In this document: piece by piece, positions 46,218 through 54,771 of the stretch
Layout of the letters: every line of letters begins with the position of its first letter
Numbering within the stretch: position 1 is the stretch's first letter
Source of the DNA: Thiococcus pfennigii
GTDB lineage: Bacteria > Pseudomonadota > Gammaproteobacteria > Chromatiales > Chromatiaceae
Assembly: GCF_016583835.1 (NCBI RefSeq)
Contig: NZ_NRRW01000006.1
Span: forward strand, 41,732 to 105,731
Length of the DNA stretch: 64,000 nucleotides
Direction: 5' to 3'
The notes under the pieces: model-generated
The model's database searches: none
What the model was told of the DNA's origin: nothing
What the model saw: the letters and a program-made list of their open reading frames with translations, nothing else
Position numbers and translations under genes: made by a program

Positions 46218-47702
46218 TCAGTCCCCGGCGGTGTCGTCGCCTCGCAGGCGGTCGACGATGCCGCTCGTGCTGCGCCCGGCGACGAGCGGCACCAGGACCA
46301 CCTGCCCGCCCCAGGTCTTCACTTCGCGGGCGCCGACGACGTCCTCCTCGCGGTAGTCGGCGCCCTTGGCGAGGACGTCTGGGCGCAGGGCCTCGATCAG
46401 CGCGAGCGGGGTCGGCTCGTCGAAGAGGACGACCGCATCGACGGCGGCCAGCGCGGCGAGGACTCGGGCGCGGTCCGCCTCGCCGATCAGCGGCCGCTCG
46501 GGACCCTTCAGCGCGCGCACCGAGCGGTCCGTGTTGAGACCGACGACGAGGCGCCGGCCGTAGCGGCGGGCCTGCTCTAGATAGGTGACATGGCCGACGT
46601 GGAGCAGGTCGAAGCAGCCGTTGGTGAAGACGACCCGCTCGCCGGCCGCCTGCCAGCGGTGGACCTGCTCGATCGCGGCCGGCAGCGTGCAGACCTTGGC
46701 GGCCTGCCCGAGGGCCGCCTCGTCGGCGAGCGCCGCGAGCAACTCGGCACGGTCGATCGCGGCGGTCCCGACCTTGCCGACGACGACCCCGGCGGCGAGG
46801 TTGGCCAGATGGGCGGTGTCCCGCACCCCGAGGCCGGCGGCGAGGCCGGCGGCGAAGGTCGCGATGACGGTGTCGCCGGCCCCGGAGACGTCGAAGACCT
46901 CCTTGGCGACGGCGGGGATCAGGTCGCTGCCGGTCGCGTCGATCAGGGCCAGGCCCTGTTCGCTCAGCGTCACGACCAGGGTCGCGAGGCCGAGTCGGGC
47001 GCGCAGCCGCTCGCCGGCCCGAAGGAGCCCCGGCTGGTCGTCGCCCGGGACATCGGTCGCCAGCGCCAGCTCGGCGCGGTTCGGGGTGATCAGGGTCGCG
47101 CCGGCATAGCGGTCGAAGTCGCGCCCCTTCGGGTCGACGAGGACCGGGATGCCCAGCGCCCGGGCGCGCCCGATCAGCTCGGCGCAGAGCGGGCCGGCGA
47201 GCACGCCCTTGGCGTAGTCGGAGAGGACTAGGGCGCCGAGGCCCGGCAGGCGCTCGCTCAGCGCCGCGAGCAGCCGGGCGGCGTCGGCCTCGGCGAGCGG
47301 CGCCGCGCGCTCGCTGTCGATGCGCAGCATCTGCTGGTGATCGCCAACGATACGGGTCTTGGTCGTCGTCCCGCGGTCGCTCGCGACGAGCACCGCGCCG
47401 GCCTCGATGCCCTCGGCGGCGAGGGCCGCGAGCAGGGCGTCGCGTGCCGCATCGGCGCCGGTCACGCCGGCCAGCTCGACGGCGAGCCCGAGCCCGGCGA
47501 GGTTGCGGGCCACGTTGGCGGCGCCGCCCGGCACCTCGGTCTCGCGCGCGAGCGCGACGATCGGCACCGGTGCCTCCGGCGAGATGCGCCGCACCCGACC
47601 CCAGATGTAGCGATCGAGCATCAGGTCGCCGACGACCAGCACGCGCCGGCCGTCGAAGCCGCGGCGCACGACCTCGCTGACCTCGCCCGGCGCGGCGAAC
47701 AT
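46218..47702 (-). CDS. hldE: Bifunctional heptose kinase / heptose-phosphate adenylyltransferase
   Basis: 494 residues. N-terminal PfkB/ribokinase domain (about 10-325) with VVGDLMLDRYIWGRV, GGAANVARNLAGLG and the catalytic-site VSGAGDTVIA, then a C-terminal nucleotidyltransferase domain with FTNGCFDLLHVGHVTYL and ADYREEDVVG. It makes ADP-D-glycero-beta-D-manno-heptose for lipopolysaccharide core. Followed, in the sense of transcription, by no close gene; gmhA lies just upstream on the same strand, 31 bases away. Confidence 0.97.
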   Translation of the reverse strand: MFAAPGEVSEVVRRGFDGRRVLVVGDLMLDRYIWGRVRRISPEAPVPIVALARETEVPGGAANVARNLAGLGLAVELAGVTGADAARDALLAALAAEGIEAGAVLVASDRGTTTKTRIVGDHQQMLRIDSERAAPLAEADAARLLAALSERLPGLGALVLSDYAKGVLAGPLCAELIGRARALGIPVLVDPKGRDFDRYAGATLITPNRAELALATDVPGDDQPGLLRAGERLRARLGLATLVVTLSEQGLALIDATGSDLIPAVAKEVFDVSGAGDTVIATFAAGLAAGLGVRDTAHLANLAAGVVVGKVGTAAIDRAELLAALADEAALGQAAKVCTLPAAIEQVHRWQAAGERVVFTNGCFDLLHVGHVTYLEQARRYGRRLVVGLNTDRSVRALKGPERPLIGEADRARVLAALAAVDAVVLFDEPTPLALIEALRPDVLAKGADYREEDVVGAREVKTWGGQVVLVPLVAGRSTSGIVDRLRGDDTAGD

Positions 47703-47733
47703 CAGCGCCGCCCCCGCGCGCCCGTCGCCCGGC

Positions 47734-48324
47734 TCATCGCGCCTCTCCGGTCGACTCGCGCTCGGCCAAGGTCGTTTCGACCAGATCGCAGACCAGGTGG
47801 CCGATCAGGATGTGGGCCTCCTGGATGCGCGCGGTGTTGTCGCTCGGCACGACCAGGCACAGGTCGGTCTCGTCCTTCAGGCGCCCGCCGCTGCCGCCGG
47901 TCAGGCCGACCCGGTAGACCCCGAGGGCCGCGGCCGGCCCGAGCGCGGCGAGCACGTTGGCGCTGTTGCCGGAGGTCGAGAGGGCGACCAGCAGGTCGCC
48001 GGGGCGGCAGAGCGCCTGGACCTGGCGGGCGAAGATCGCCTCGAAACCGAAGTCATTGCCGAGCGAGGTCAGGATCGAGCTGTCCGTCGTCAGGGCGATC
48101 GAGGCCAGGCCGTCGCGCGCGCGCTGATAGCGCCCGACCAGCTCGGCGGCCAGGTGCTGGCAATCGGCGGCGCTGCCGCCGTTGCCGATCCAGAAGATGC
48201 GCCCGCCCGCGGCGAGGCAGTCGGCGGCCCGGCGCGCGAAGCGCTCGATGTCGGGCACCAGGGCGTCGAGGCGCCGGATCACCTCGAGGTGGGTCGTGAG
48301 GATGGAGCGGATGTGTGTCTGCAT
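47734..48324 (-). CDS. gmhA: Sedoheptulose-7-phosphate isomerase
   Basis: 196 residues. First step of ADP-heptose synthesis. SIS-domain marks: FWIGNGGSAADCQHLAAELVGRY, LTTDSSILTSLGNDFGFEAIFARQV, ALSTSGNSANVLAAL, and the C-terminal His in EAHILIGHLVCDLVE. It forms a two-gene operon with hldE. Confidence 0.97.
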   Translation of the reverse strand: MQTHIRSILTTHLEVIRRLDALVPDIERFARRAADCLAAGGRIFWIGNGGSAADCQHLAAELVGRYQRARDGLASIALTTDSSILTSLGNDFGFEAIFARQVQALCRPGDLLVALSTSGNSANVLAALGPAAALGVYRVGLTGGSGGRLKDETDLCLVVPSDNTARIQEAHILIGHLVCDLVETTLAERESTGEAR

Positions 48325-48496
48325 CGGTCGGGCTCGGGATCGCCGGCGCGTGCGGCCTCGGGCCGCGCCACCTGGCCGGCCCGTGAGTATGCGTGGCGGG
48401 GCCGGCCGGAATCAATCGCCGCGCGGCGCCGGCCGCGGCCCGATCGGCGCACGGCCATTCTCAGCGCGGCGAGAACCGGCTAGAATTCGCCTCCCC

Positions 48497-48581
<85 letters not shown>

Positions 48582-48598
48582 TTTCACGTCAAAGGCTT

Positions 48599-48617
48599 AC
48601 GTCCGCGTCGCGGACGT
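48599..48617. terminator. Hairpin after tRNA-Leu
   Basis: ACGTCCGCG-T-CGCGGACGT is a perfect 9-base stem 17 bases after the tRNA. It has no T-run. Confidence 0.4.
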
Positions 48618-48702
48618 GGCTCGCTGTCCCGCCGCTACGGTTGGACCAACCCTCACTTGTCGAACCCGGGGCTGCGCTCGCCCGCGGCCCGAGGTGGGCG
48701 AG

Positions 48703-49305
48703 ATGCTCGACACGAAGTTGAAATTCAAGGCGTGCCGCGAACGACTCGTCGCCTGCGAAGCGACCGAGGCCGACGCGACGATTCACCCGACCACGGTCGA
48801 ACCCCTCTCCTGGACGATCTGCTGCCCGGAATTTGGCTGGATCGACGCCCGGTTGCGCATTGGCCAAGATGTGTTTCCCATCACCTTTTCGGACGTGTAT
48901 CCGCCGTTCCTGGACCTTGTCGATTGGATAACAAGGATCGCCGAAGACCAGGACCCTGACCCGGTGTGGGTGGATGACGAGTTCCGGGATCATTTCTTCG
49001 CTGTCTCCAAGACGACGGCCAGGGACGGCTTGCTATTCGAGTACGCCAGGTTTCTCTTCGATGGGACAGGTCTCTACCGAAAGGCGCTCGTGAACAAGGA
49101 TGATCTCGTGCGCGAGTTCTATCTGATCTTCAAGTATTTGATGGAGATCGATTTGGCGGGGGAAGACGAGAAGCCTGAAGGGACAGCGATCTACTTCAAC
49201 TTCGGCCGGAACACCGATGAAATACTCAGGTTCGATCTATCCGCGATCGAGTCGTATCTGAACGCGATCGACACCGGCACCTCGGACCCCCTTTCGCCTG
49301 ATTGA
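48703..49305 (+). CDS. Hypothetical protein
   Basis: 200 residues, acidic, with no signal peptide or membrane segment. Aromatic-rich stretches (EYARFLFDGTGLYR, FYLIFKYLMEIDL) and ERLVACEATEADATI near the start give no match I recognise. The ATG follows GAGGTGGGCGAG. First gene after tRNA-Leu; it may be cargo of an island. No function is proposed. Confidence 0.6.
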   Translation: MLDTKLKFKACRERLVACEATEADATIHPTTVEPLSWTICCPEFGWIDARLRIGQDVFPITFSDVYPPFLDLVDWITRIAEDQDPDPVWVDDEFRDHFFAVSKTTARDGLLFEYARFLFDGTGLYRKALVNKDDLVREFYLIFKYLMEIDLAGEDEKPEGTAIYFNFGRNTDEILRFDLSAIESYLNAIDTGTSDPLSPD

Positions 49306-49538
49306 CCTCAGGGGCCTGCCCCATGGATCAGGCTCGTCCGGATTGCCAAGCAGGCCAGGACCCCGGCCGCCCCACCGCGGCCCCCGAGCGGGTGCCCTCC
49401 AATTGCCTCGTCCGAGATGGACCTCGGCTGGTCCCGCAACGTCTCCAGACACATTAGCACACCACGACCCCAAGAAATGCGCATCATGCGAGAGATGTCC
49501 CCATCTCTTTCTCGTTAACCGTGCCCGCGCACCCACTT

Positions 49539-50168
49539 TTACAACCCAAGCTTTTTATCAACACCGTAGCGCCATAGAATTACGTCTACAGCATGGCGCG
49601 ACATGCTATATTTTTCGCTGAGAAATGCCACAAGATCCTGTACCGCAAGATCCTGTACCGTTGATGAACATTCTTGTGCGGCACGGGCAAGCCAAATATC
49701 AGGCTTGGCTTCATCTACAAGTCCGATGTTCTTTGCGAGGTGATACTTGGTTATTGGCCCGATTCCAGGCAGCCCCTCGAGCGCATCAATCCCCTGTTCT
49801 TTTAGGCGCTTCTTGAAAGCCGAAAACCCCTCTTTAGCAATCATCTTGCTGCCCTCGAGAAAAGAATTCGCCTTGCGTTCGTTGTTGAAGACCGCAAGTA
49901 CCGGCTTGATGGACCTCATTCTCGCTAGATCGACGAGTTCGAATTCCTTGAACGCAGAACGAAGATCTGAAAAGCGTTCTTCAATAGTCGCCACCCTAAA
50001 GCCGCTCACATATACGACCCAGCAGTATTCCATCAAAAAACTTTTTGATTTCATGTGCTTGAATTTTTCTGGGCTGATTGATTTCGCCCAATCAATCTCT
50101 TCCGGGTGATTTTCCTCGCAGTAATGTTTCGCATCCTCGAACAATTTTATTGCCCTTTCCTCGTTCAT
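49539..50168 (-). CDS. Helix-hairpin-helix (DNA glycosylase-like) protein
   Basis: 209 residues, more AT-rich than its neighbours. Residues 131-145 (EGLPGIGPITKYHLA) form a helix-hairpin-helix followed by KPDIWLARAA, which places an Asp (157) where HhH-GPD glycosylases have their catalytic Asp. The Lys of bifunctional Nth-type enzymes is absent (Ile in its place). The N-terminal 100 residues are helical and not recognised. A 15-base tandem duplication encodes VQDLAVQDL near 171-179. Stand-alone gene; could be a repair or defence enzyme. Confidence 0.65.
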   Translation of the reverse strand: MNEERAIKLFEDAKHYCEENHPEEIDWAKSISPEKFKHMKSKSFLMEYCWVVYVSGFRVATIEERFSDLRSAFKEFELVDLARMRSIKPVLAVFNNERKANSFLEGSKMIAKEGFSAFKKRLKEQGIDALEGLPGIGPITKYHLAKNIGLVDEAKPDIWLARAAQECSSTVQDLAVQDLVAFLSEKYSMSRHAVDVILWRYGVDKKLGL

Positions 50169-50577
50169 CGTCCCTCCTGCGATTATAAAGCCAGATTACC
50201 TTTATTTTACATGCTGCTACATGCTGCGCTGACGGCAGCCTAGAGGGCCTTGTTCATAATTCCGATCAAGGCTCATCTTCATGATAGGAGTTTGGCGCTA
50301 CAGTCTTGCAAGAGCAGCGTCTTATCTCAGGCTCTCGGCAGGCGGCTTGCTTGGTGGCCGCAGTTATGAGCAAGGCCGCCTAGCGCAACCGTCGAATTCC
50401 GCGGTCACCGCCCGAGGCGACGGGGCTGCGGCATTTCTGACCTTGCCCACGCCCCGACGCGCCCCGACGGGGTCAGCTAAATGGTGACCCCGTCCACTCG
50501 CATGCTTCCGGATACTCAATACGCGCAAGCATGAAAATGTCCGGATAATTGTTAGCGGCGCGATAGAACGGCGCCGA
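50169..50577. other. Non-coding stretch with short repeats
   Basis: No supported gene in 409 bases. It holds a short direct repeat (ACATGCTGC twice at 50211-50229), the REP-like hairpin described separately, and CATGCTT/AAGCATG arms near 50500-50535. Confidence 0.4.
50466..50494. repeat. REP-like hairpin
   Basis: GACGGGGTCA and TGACCCCGTC form a perfect 10-base stem around GCTAAATGG. The same core (TGACCCCGT) is tandemly repeated beside the transposase gene 1.4 kb away. Confidence 0.7.
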
Positions 50578-50916
50578 TCAGACTTTCTTGATGTACTGGG
50601 ACTTCAATTGCATGGATCCGAATCCTTCAATCTTGCAGTCGATGTCGTGGTCGCCATCAACGAGGCGAATGTTCTTGACCTTCGTTCCGACTTTGACAAC
50701 TGAAGATGAACCCTTAACTTGGAGGTCTTTGATAACGGTTACCGAATCTCCGTCTTTGAGTTCGTTGCCGAAGGCGTCTTTCCACACGCGCCGGTCTTCA
50801 ACAGCCTCTTCTGAAGCAGTACTCCATTCGTGGCTGCATTCCGGGCAAACATACTGGCCACCATCTTCATATGTGTAGGCTGAATTGCACTTCGGACAGC
50901 ATGGCAAATTGCTCAT
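50578..50916 (-). CDS. yjdM: PhnA/YjdM-family zinc-ribbon protein
   Basis: 112 residues. N-terminal zinc ribbon [27 protein letters not shown], then the PhnA domain [43 protein letters not shown]. The family was named for the phosphonate region of E. coli but is not needed for phosphonate use. Of three consecutive ATG codons the third (50916) has AAGGA at 6 bases. Confidence 0.92.
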   Translation of the reverse strand: MSNLPCCPKCNSAYTYEDGGQYVCPECSHEWSTASEEAVEDRRVWKDAFGNELKDGDSVTVIKDLQVKGSSSVVKVGTKVKNIRLVDGDHDIDCKIEGFGSMQLKSQYIKKV

Positions 50917-50988
50917 CATCATTCCTTTTCAAAAATCTCTTATAGCAAAAGTTGGCACCTGATGGGTCCGACGGGGCAGGTCTTTCAT

Positions 50989-51873
50989 TCAAGCACCCTG
51001 CTTGCTCGAGGTTGCCGGCGCGTTGCAGTCTGGTGCGGCCGTGAGGCGTCGTACGGCGCGGCTCACCGTCGAGTAATGCACGCCGAAGAACGCGGCAATC
51101 TCTTGCATCGTGTAGACGCCGGTGGCGAAGGCCCGAGCCATGGCCTCGTCACGGTTGGGATACCGGCGCGCGAAGCCGGCGAGCGGCTCCGCCAACGGCC
51201 GGCGCTGCGCGCGCGGGACCTCGCGCAGCCCTTCCAAGGGCTTGGTCGTCGCGCGATGGCGCTCGGCGAAACCCTCACTGCCGAGAAAGACCGGATGACG
51301 CAGACCCTCCCAGATGCTCGCACCGCCGACCCCTTGGCGAACGAAATCCGCATATCCTGCCTGCGCGACGCCGCGTTCCTCGCCGAACTGCCCGAGCAGC
51401 CAATCCGTCTCCAACCACGCCGGCGCCGACGCCCGCCCGACCATCGCCCGGTAGCTGCTCCATGCCCACCCTTCCGCCGCCGGGACCATGCCCGCGCGCA
51501 CGGGATTCAGCACGACGTAGCGTGCGAGTTCCAACAGGTACGCATCGCGTTCCACCAAGATGGCTTTGAAGCGTCCCTGGAACAGGTGTCCGACCAGCCC
51601 GTGGCGTCGGTTGGTCCTTTGGGTGTAGACACCGTTCAGCTGGCGCATGCCCTTGGACAGGTTGGCCTCAGGTGTCTCGACGACGACGTGGTAATGGTTC
51701 GTCATCTGGCAGTAGGCGTGGCACCGCCAGTTGAACCGCTCACAGACATCGCCTAAGAGCTCCAGCCAAGCGCCGCGGTCCGCATCGTCACGATAGATGG
51801 CCTCACGCCGATCGCCGCGCGAGGTAACGTGGTAGAGCCCGCCGGCTAGCTCGATACGAAGGGGTCTGGCCAT
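50989..51873 (-). CDS. REP-associated tyrosine transposase (Y1/HUH)
   Basis: 294 residues. The N-terminal Y1 transposase domain has GGLYHVTSRGDRREAIY, the HUH motif NHYHVVVE, and the catalytic-type Tyr in ELARYVVLNPVRAG. The C-terminal extension (MQEIAAFFGVHYSTVSRAVRR) is a helix-turn-helix typical of one RAYT group. These enzymes move or maintain REP hairpins. Its flanks carry related short sequences: ACGGGGCAGGTCTT at 50971 and, inverted, AAGACCTGACCCCGT at 51911. Confidence 0.92.
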   Translation of the reverse strand: MARPLRIELAGGLYHVTSRGDRREAIYRDDADRGAWLELLGDVCERFNWRCHAYCQMTNHYHVVVETPEANLSKGMRQLNGVYTQRTNRRHGLVGHLFQGRFKAILVERDAYLLELARYVVLNPVRAGMVPAAEGWAWSSYRAMVGRASAPAWLETDWLLGQFGEERGVAQAGYADFVRQGVGGASIWEGLRHPVFLGSEGFAERHRATTKPLEGLREVPRAQRRPLAEPLAGFARRYPNRDEAMARAFATGVYTMQEIAAFFGVHYSTVSRAVRRLTAAPDCNAPATSSKQGA

Positions 51874-51915
51874 GGCCCAAGCAAGTGTAGTCGGGCGGTG
51901 CTGGATTGCAAGACC

Positions 51916-51954
51916 TGACCCCGTTTTGTGACCCCGTTTTGTGACCCCGTTTTG
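51916..51954 (+). repeat. Three tandem 13-base repeats (TGACCCCGTTTTG)
   Basis: Three exact copies directly upstream of the transposase start. Their core matches the hairpin at 50466-50494, so they are probably REP-type substrates of the neighbouring enzyme. Confidence 0.85.
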
Positions 51955-51967
51955 CGATGACATTTCG

Positions 51968-53395
51968 TTACTTCCACGCAATGTATTCACTGGAGAGTTT
52001 CTTAAAATGAGTATCCAGAACACATTTCCCTGTGGCTTCAATCCGCTCAATTAGGTAACTGAGACATTCCAGCAGGCGTGCATTTACGACACCCTGCCTA
52101 ATGGTTTCTAGGGCTAGCTTGGCCTGCTCTCGACAGACGGGCATCTCTAGCTTCCTTTGGATTTCGTAGTGCGCGAGCGCCGCCATTGCATGAGGTGCGT
52201 ACTTATCCCCCAGCTTGCCTAGGATGTGTTCGTAGTAGCCCTTGCCTCGTGGCGAGACGCCTCGGCAGTAAGTAACTCCTCGACCAATGCGACACATCAA
52301 TATGACTTTCGCAAGCTTGTCAACATTGTTTGGAATAATGTCTTTTTGCTCTTGAATGTATGATGCTAAACTGTCTGCTACAGGGGCTTCGTGATGAAAG
52401 TTGTCCCAGCCATTGTGTTTTTCCAGAAGCTGATCGATCAAGCCATCAACAATGATGGTCCGTTCATTAGGTGACCGAAACGGGTTGCCACCAACAACAC
52501 TGAAGAACTGGCTCCCGAGTTCATACTTTTCCTTGTGCAGGTTTGTATTGTAACCCTCTAAGACTATTCCAAGCTTGTACTTTGGTTCGTCGGCACAGTT
52601 TCTCCAAATTGACGGAGCGATCAGGGAAATGTTCTTTCTCACCTGCGGATCGGTATCGACTCCCACATAGATACCAAAAGTTGTTCTCAAGATGCTTGCC
52701 ACATGATGCGTAGCAAGCTCTGCGATCCGCGCTTCGATCGTCTGGCGTGTAGTGGAATCAATTGGTGCTGTATAGGTTTTAAGGTTCTGTATAAAAGCTT
52801 GCACCTGAAGCGCGGCTTCAGTCGGTCTATCATTTAGCACATCTTGGATGCAGGTCTGAAGCCAACCCAGCAACTCAAAGGCATTAATCGTATAATTCGT
52901 TGGGTGAGAGATGCCAATATCATTGCGCATTTCCAGAATGTGCTTGAGCTTTTTATAAGTTGTATCTGAAATAAGCTCAAGTTTTCTGCATGTATCGAGT
53001 AAGACTGAATCTTTAAGCGATGCTAAGTCATCTTCGGTTTGATAAAAATCCCGCGCCTTTCCACCCACCGCTGAATCAAAGAAGATATCCAGCCCGTAAC
53101 CGATAGCTTTCTTTCTCAGATCAAGAACAACTTCGTTCCAAATAGCGTTAAGTGAGTAATCGAACAGCCCAAATCCTGCCCCCACAACAAATTTCGAAAG
53201 ATACCGGGCATCTCTCTTAACTTCATCTGGCAGAGAGGCAATATAGGCAGGGAGATTTTGCCCAATAATCTGGCGCTCAGATTGTTCTGCAATGATGTTG
53301 TCGTTCGGCAGACCAATGTGTTCGAGGAAGTCAACGATTCGCTGGGCTTGTGGATCGACAAGATCGGTGCCTGTCGATTTCGCAATGTCGTTCAA
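51968..53395 (-). CDS. Protein with possible HEPN motif, unknown function
   Basis: 475 residues, distinctly AT-richer than the chromosome around it. No signal or membrane segment. Residues 152-166 read HILEMRNDIGISHPT, with Arg157, Asn158 and His164 spaced as Rx6H, which fits the HEPN RNase motif (Rx4-6H). The helical context (KLELISDTTYKKLKHILEMRN before it, INAFELLGWLQTCIQD after it) also suits HEPN. The C-terminal half is unrecognised. The RAYT unit lies directly downstream. A defence or abortive-infection role is possible but unproven. Confidence 0.6.
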   Translation of the reverse strand: MNDIAKSTGTDLVDPQAQRIVDFLEHIGLPNDNIIAEQSERQIIGQNLPAYIASLPDEVKRDARYLSKFVVGAGFGLFDYSLNAIWNEVVLDLRKKAIGYGLDIFFDSAVGGKARDFYQTEDDLASLKDSVLLDTCRKLELISDTTYKKLKHILEMRNDIGISHPTNYTINAFELLGWLQTCIQDVLNDRPTEAALQVQAFIQNLKTYTAPIDSTTRQTIEARIAELATHHVASILRTTFGIYVGVDTDPQVRKNISLIAPSIWRNCADEPKYKLGIVLEGYNTNLHKEKYELGSQFFSVVGGNPFRSPNERTIIVDGLIDQLLEKHNGWDNFHHEAPVADSLASYIQEQKDIIPNNVDKLAKVILMCRIGRGVTYCRGVSPRGKGYYEHILGKLGDKYAPHAMAALAHYEIQRKLEMPVCREQAKLALETIRQGVVNARLLECLSYLIERIEATGKCVLDTHFKKLSSEYIAWK

Positions 53396-53706
53396 CTTTG
53401 TCCTCCTGTTGTCATCGAACAGTTGAGTAGCCAGAACATCGGCCTACTGAGATAGGCAGATTCTGCCTAGTTCGTCCTCCGTGCTCGGCGCGGCCAGCCG
53501 AGGCTGGCAAAGACCTTGTGCTTCGCGTGGGTTCTCTGGAACCTAGCACAAGCCCGTTTTTTGCACAATGCGGCCGATCGTCCATCGCCGCAGCCGAGCG
53601 ACTGCTCATTGATCTACGCTCCGAAACGGACCCGGGATAGCGCGATTCAGGGCTGTTCCGGCCAGCGCATCCGCCGACGCCGCGCTGCCCGCGGGCGCGG
53701 ATGCCA
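53396..53706. other. Intergenic region, no gene seen
   Basis: 311 bases between the HEPN-motif gene and the toxin gene. I see no supported frame, RNA gene or clear promoter. Confidence 0.4.
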
Positions 53707-54219
53707 TCAAAGGCGCGCGATCGGGAGTAGCGGGCGCAGGTCTTTGACGAGAAGGAACAGATGAAGCGGATCGGTCGGGGAGGGCACGAGACCGAAGTGG
53801 GCGTAGAAGCGTCGGGCGGCGTCGTCCTTGGCGTGGACCGCGAAGGCGCGAATACCGCCAATCTCGGCGGCCTGGAGCGTGCGGCGCATGGCGTCTTTGA
53901 GCAGACCCGCGCCGATCCCGCGACGCTGCCAGGGGACCGCGACGGCGAGTCGGGCAAGCAGCATGATCGGCACGGGATGGCGAGCGAGCCCCTTGGTCAG
54001 TCGCTGTGGGGCATCGTCATACGCCGCCTCACCCACCACGAGGGTGTAGAAGCCGATCACCTCATCATCGTGCAGACCGAGATAGGTCCGCGAGGCGTTG
54101 GCCTGCTGATTGGTGAAGGCATAGCGCAGGAGGAAGCGATCGAGCGCCTCATGGCCGCTGGAGAACCCGTCGAGCGGATGGTCGCGTCGCAGCTTCTCGA
54201 TCCGGAAGCCGGTCGTCAT
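53707..54219 (-). CDS. GNAT-fold toxin (TacT-like)
   Basis: 170 residues. Acetyltransferase with the acetyl-CoA loop VPWQRRGIGAGLLKDAM and the conserved Tyr in DDAARRFYAHFGL. The N-terminus FRIEKLRRDHPLDGFSSGHEALDRFLLRYA is typical of toxins paired with DUF1778 antitoxins, which acetylate charged tRNAs. It overlaps the antitoxin gene by ATGA. Confidence 0.92.
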   Translation of the reverse strand: MTTGFRIEKLRRDHPLDGFSSGHEALDRFLLRYAFTNQQANASRTYLGLHDDEVIGFYTLVVGEAAYDDAPQRLTKGLARHPVPIMLLARLAVAVPWQRRGIGAGLLKDAMRRTLQAAEIGGIRAFAVHAKDDAARRFYAHFGLVPSPTDPLHLFLLVKDLRPLLPIARL

Positions 54220-54506
54220 GCCGAGTCGGGCGGATCGAAGGGCGTCGGTTCACGCAAGAGACGCTCGAGGCGCGGCAGTGCGCGGGGCGGCCTATCGAGT
54301 GCTGCGATGAAGGCGCTCCAGCGCTCGGCATCGAGCCGAAAGTGTCGCCGATCGGCTAGGGTTTCGTCGGCGCGCTCCAGTGCACTGCTCAATACGAACT
54401 GGCTCACCGACTGGTGGCGCTCCTGGGCCGCGGCAATGAGCCGCGCCTTCGCTTCGGGCGTGAGCCGCAGATCGAGCTTCGTGCTTCGGGTTTGAGGGTT
54501 TGGCAT
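54216..54506 (-). CDS. DUF1778 antitoxin (TacA-like)
   Basis: 96 residues. An N-terminal ribbon-helix-helix (TKLDLRLTPEAKARLIAAAQERHQSVSQFVLSSALE) for DNA binding and a C-terminal toxin-binding tail (LDAERWSAFIAALDRPP). First gene of the pair. It probably represses its own promoter through the palindrome upstream. Confidence 0.93.
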   Translation of the reverse strand: MPNPQTRSTKLDLRLTPEAKARLIAAAQERHQSVSQFVLSSALERADETLADRRHFRLDAERWSAFIAALDRPPRALPRLERLLREPTPFDPPDSA

Positions 54507-54531
54507 GCGCGTCTCCGGTTGACAGGTTCCC

Positions 54532-54562
54532 ATGGTATCTGTCCGACATTGTCATGACAATG
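54532..54562 (-). promoter_or_regulatory. Promoter with overlapping palindromic operator for the toxin-antitoxin pair
   Basis: CATTGTCATGACAATG (54547-54562) is a perfect 16-base palindrome. On the minus strand TTGTCA (54560-54555) and TACCAT (54537-54532) are 17 bases apart and fit a -35/-10 pair, so a protein bound to the palindrome would block the promoter. Confidence 0.6.
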
Positions 54563-54640
54563 CGTGCTTCATTCCGCATCGATTGGGTGCGACCTCCACA
54601 TAATGTGAATCAGATGGTGCCATGTCGCGCAGACGACACA

Positions 54641-54771
54641 AGAAAAAGATATCTCGCGCAGAGACGCAAAGGCGCAGAGAAGAAGACAAGGAGAAGAGTT
54701 GCGCACTGGGGACATCGAACAATGCGCTTTCTTCCTTTGCGCCTCTGCGTCTTTGCGCGAGCTTTTTCTTA
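54641..54771. repeat. Long imperfect inverted-repeat element
   Basis: Left arm 54641-54687 (AGAAAAAG...CTCGCGCAGAGACGCAAAG) and right arm 54732-54771 (CTTTGCGCCTCTGCGTC...) are imperfect inverted copies, so the transcript would fold into a long stem. CTCTGCGTCTTTGCG-type repeats are widely dispersed in unrelated bacteria. It lies in the 608-base gap 54507-55114, where I found no supported gene. Confidence 0.65.

Noticed and set aside
50520..50577. Integron attC site (TCCGGATAATTGTTAGCGGC)
   Set aside because: The GTTRRRY core and the paired RYYYAAC box do not match, and there is no integrase or cassette structure.
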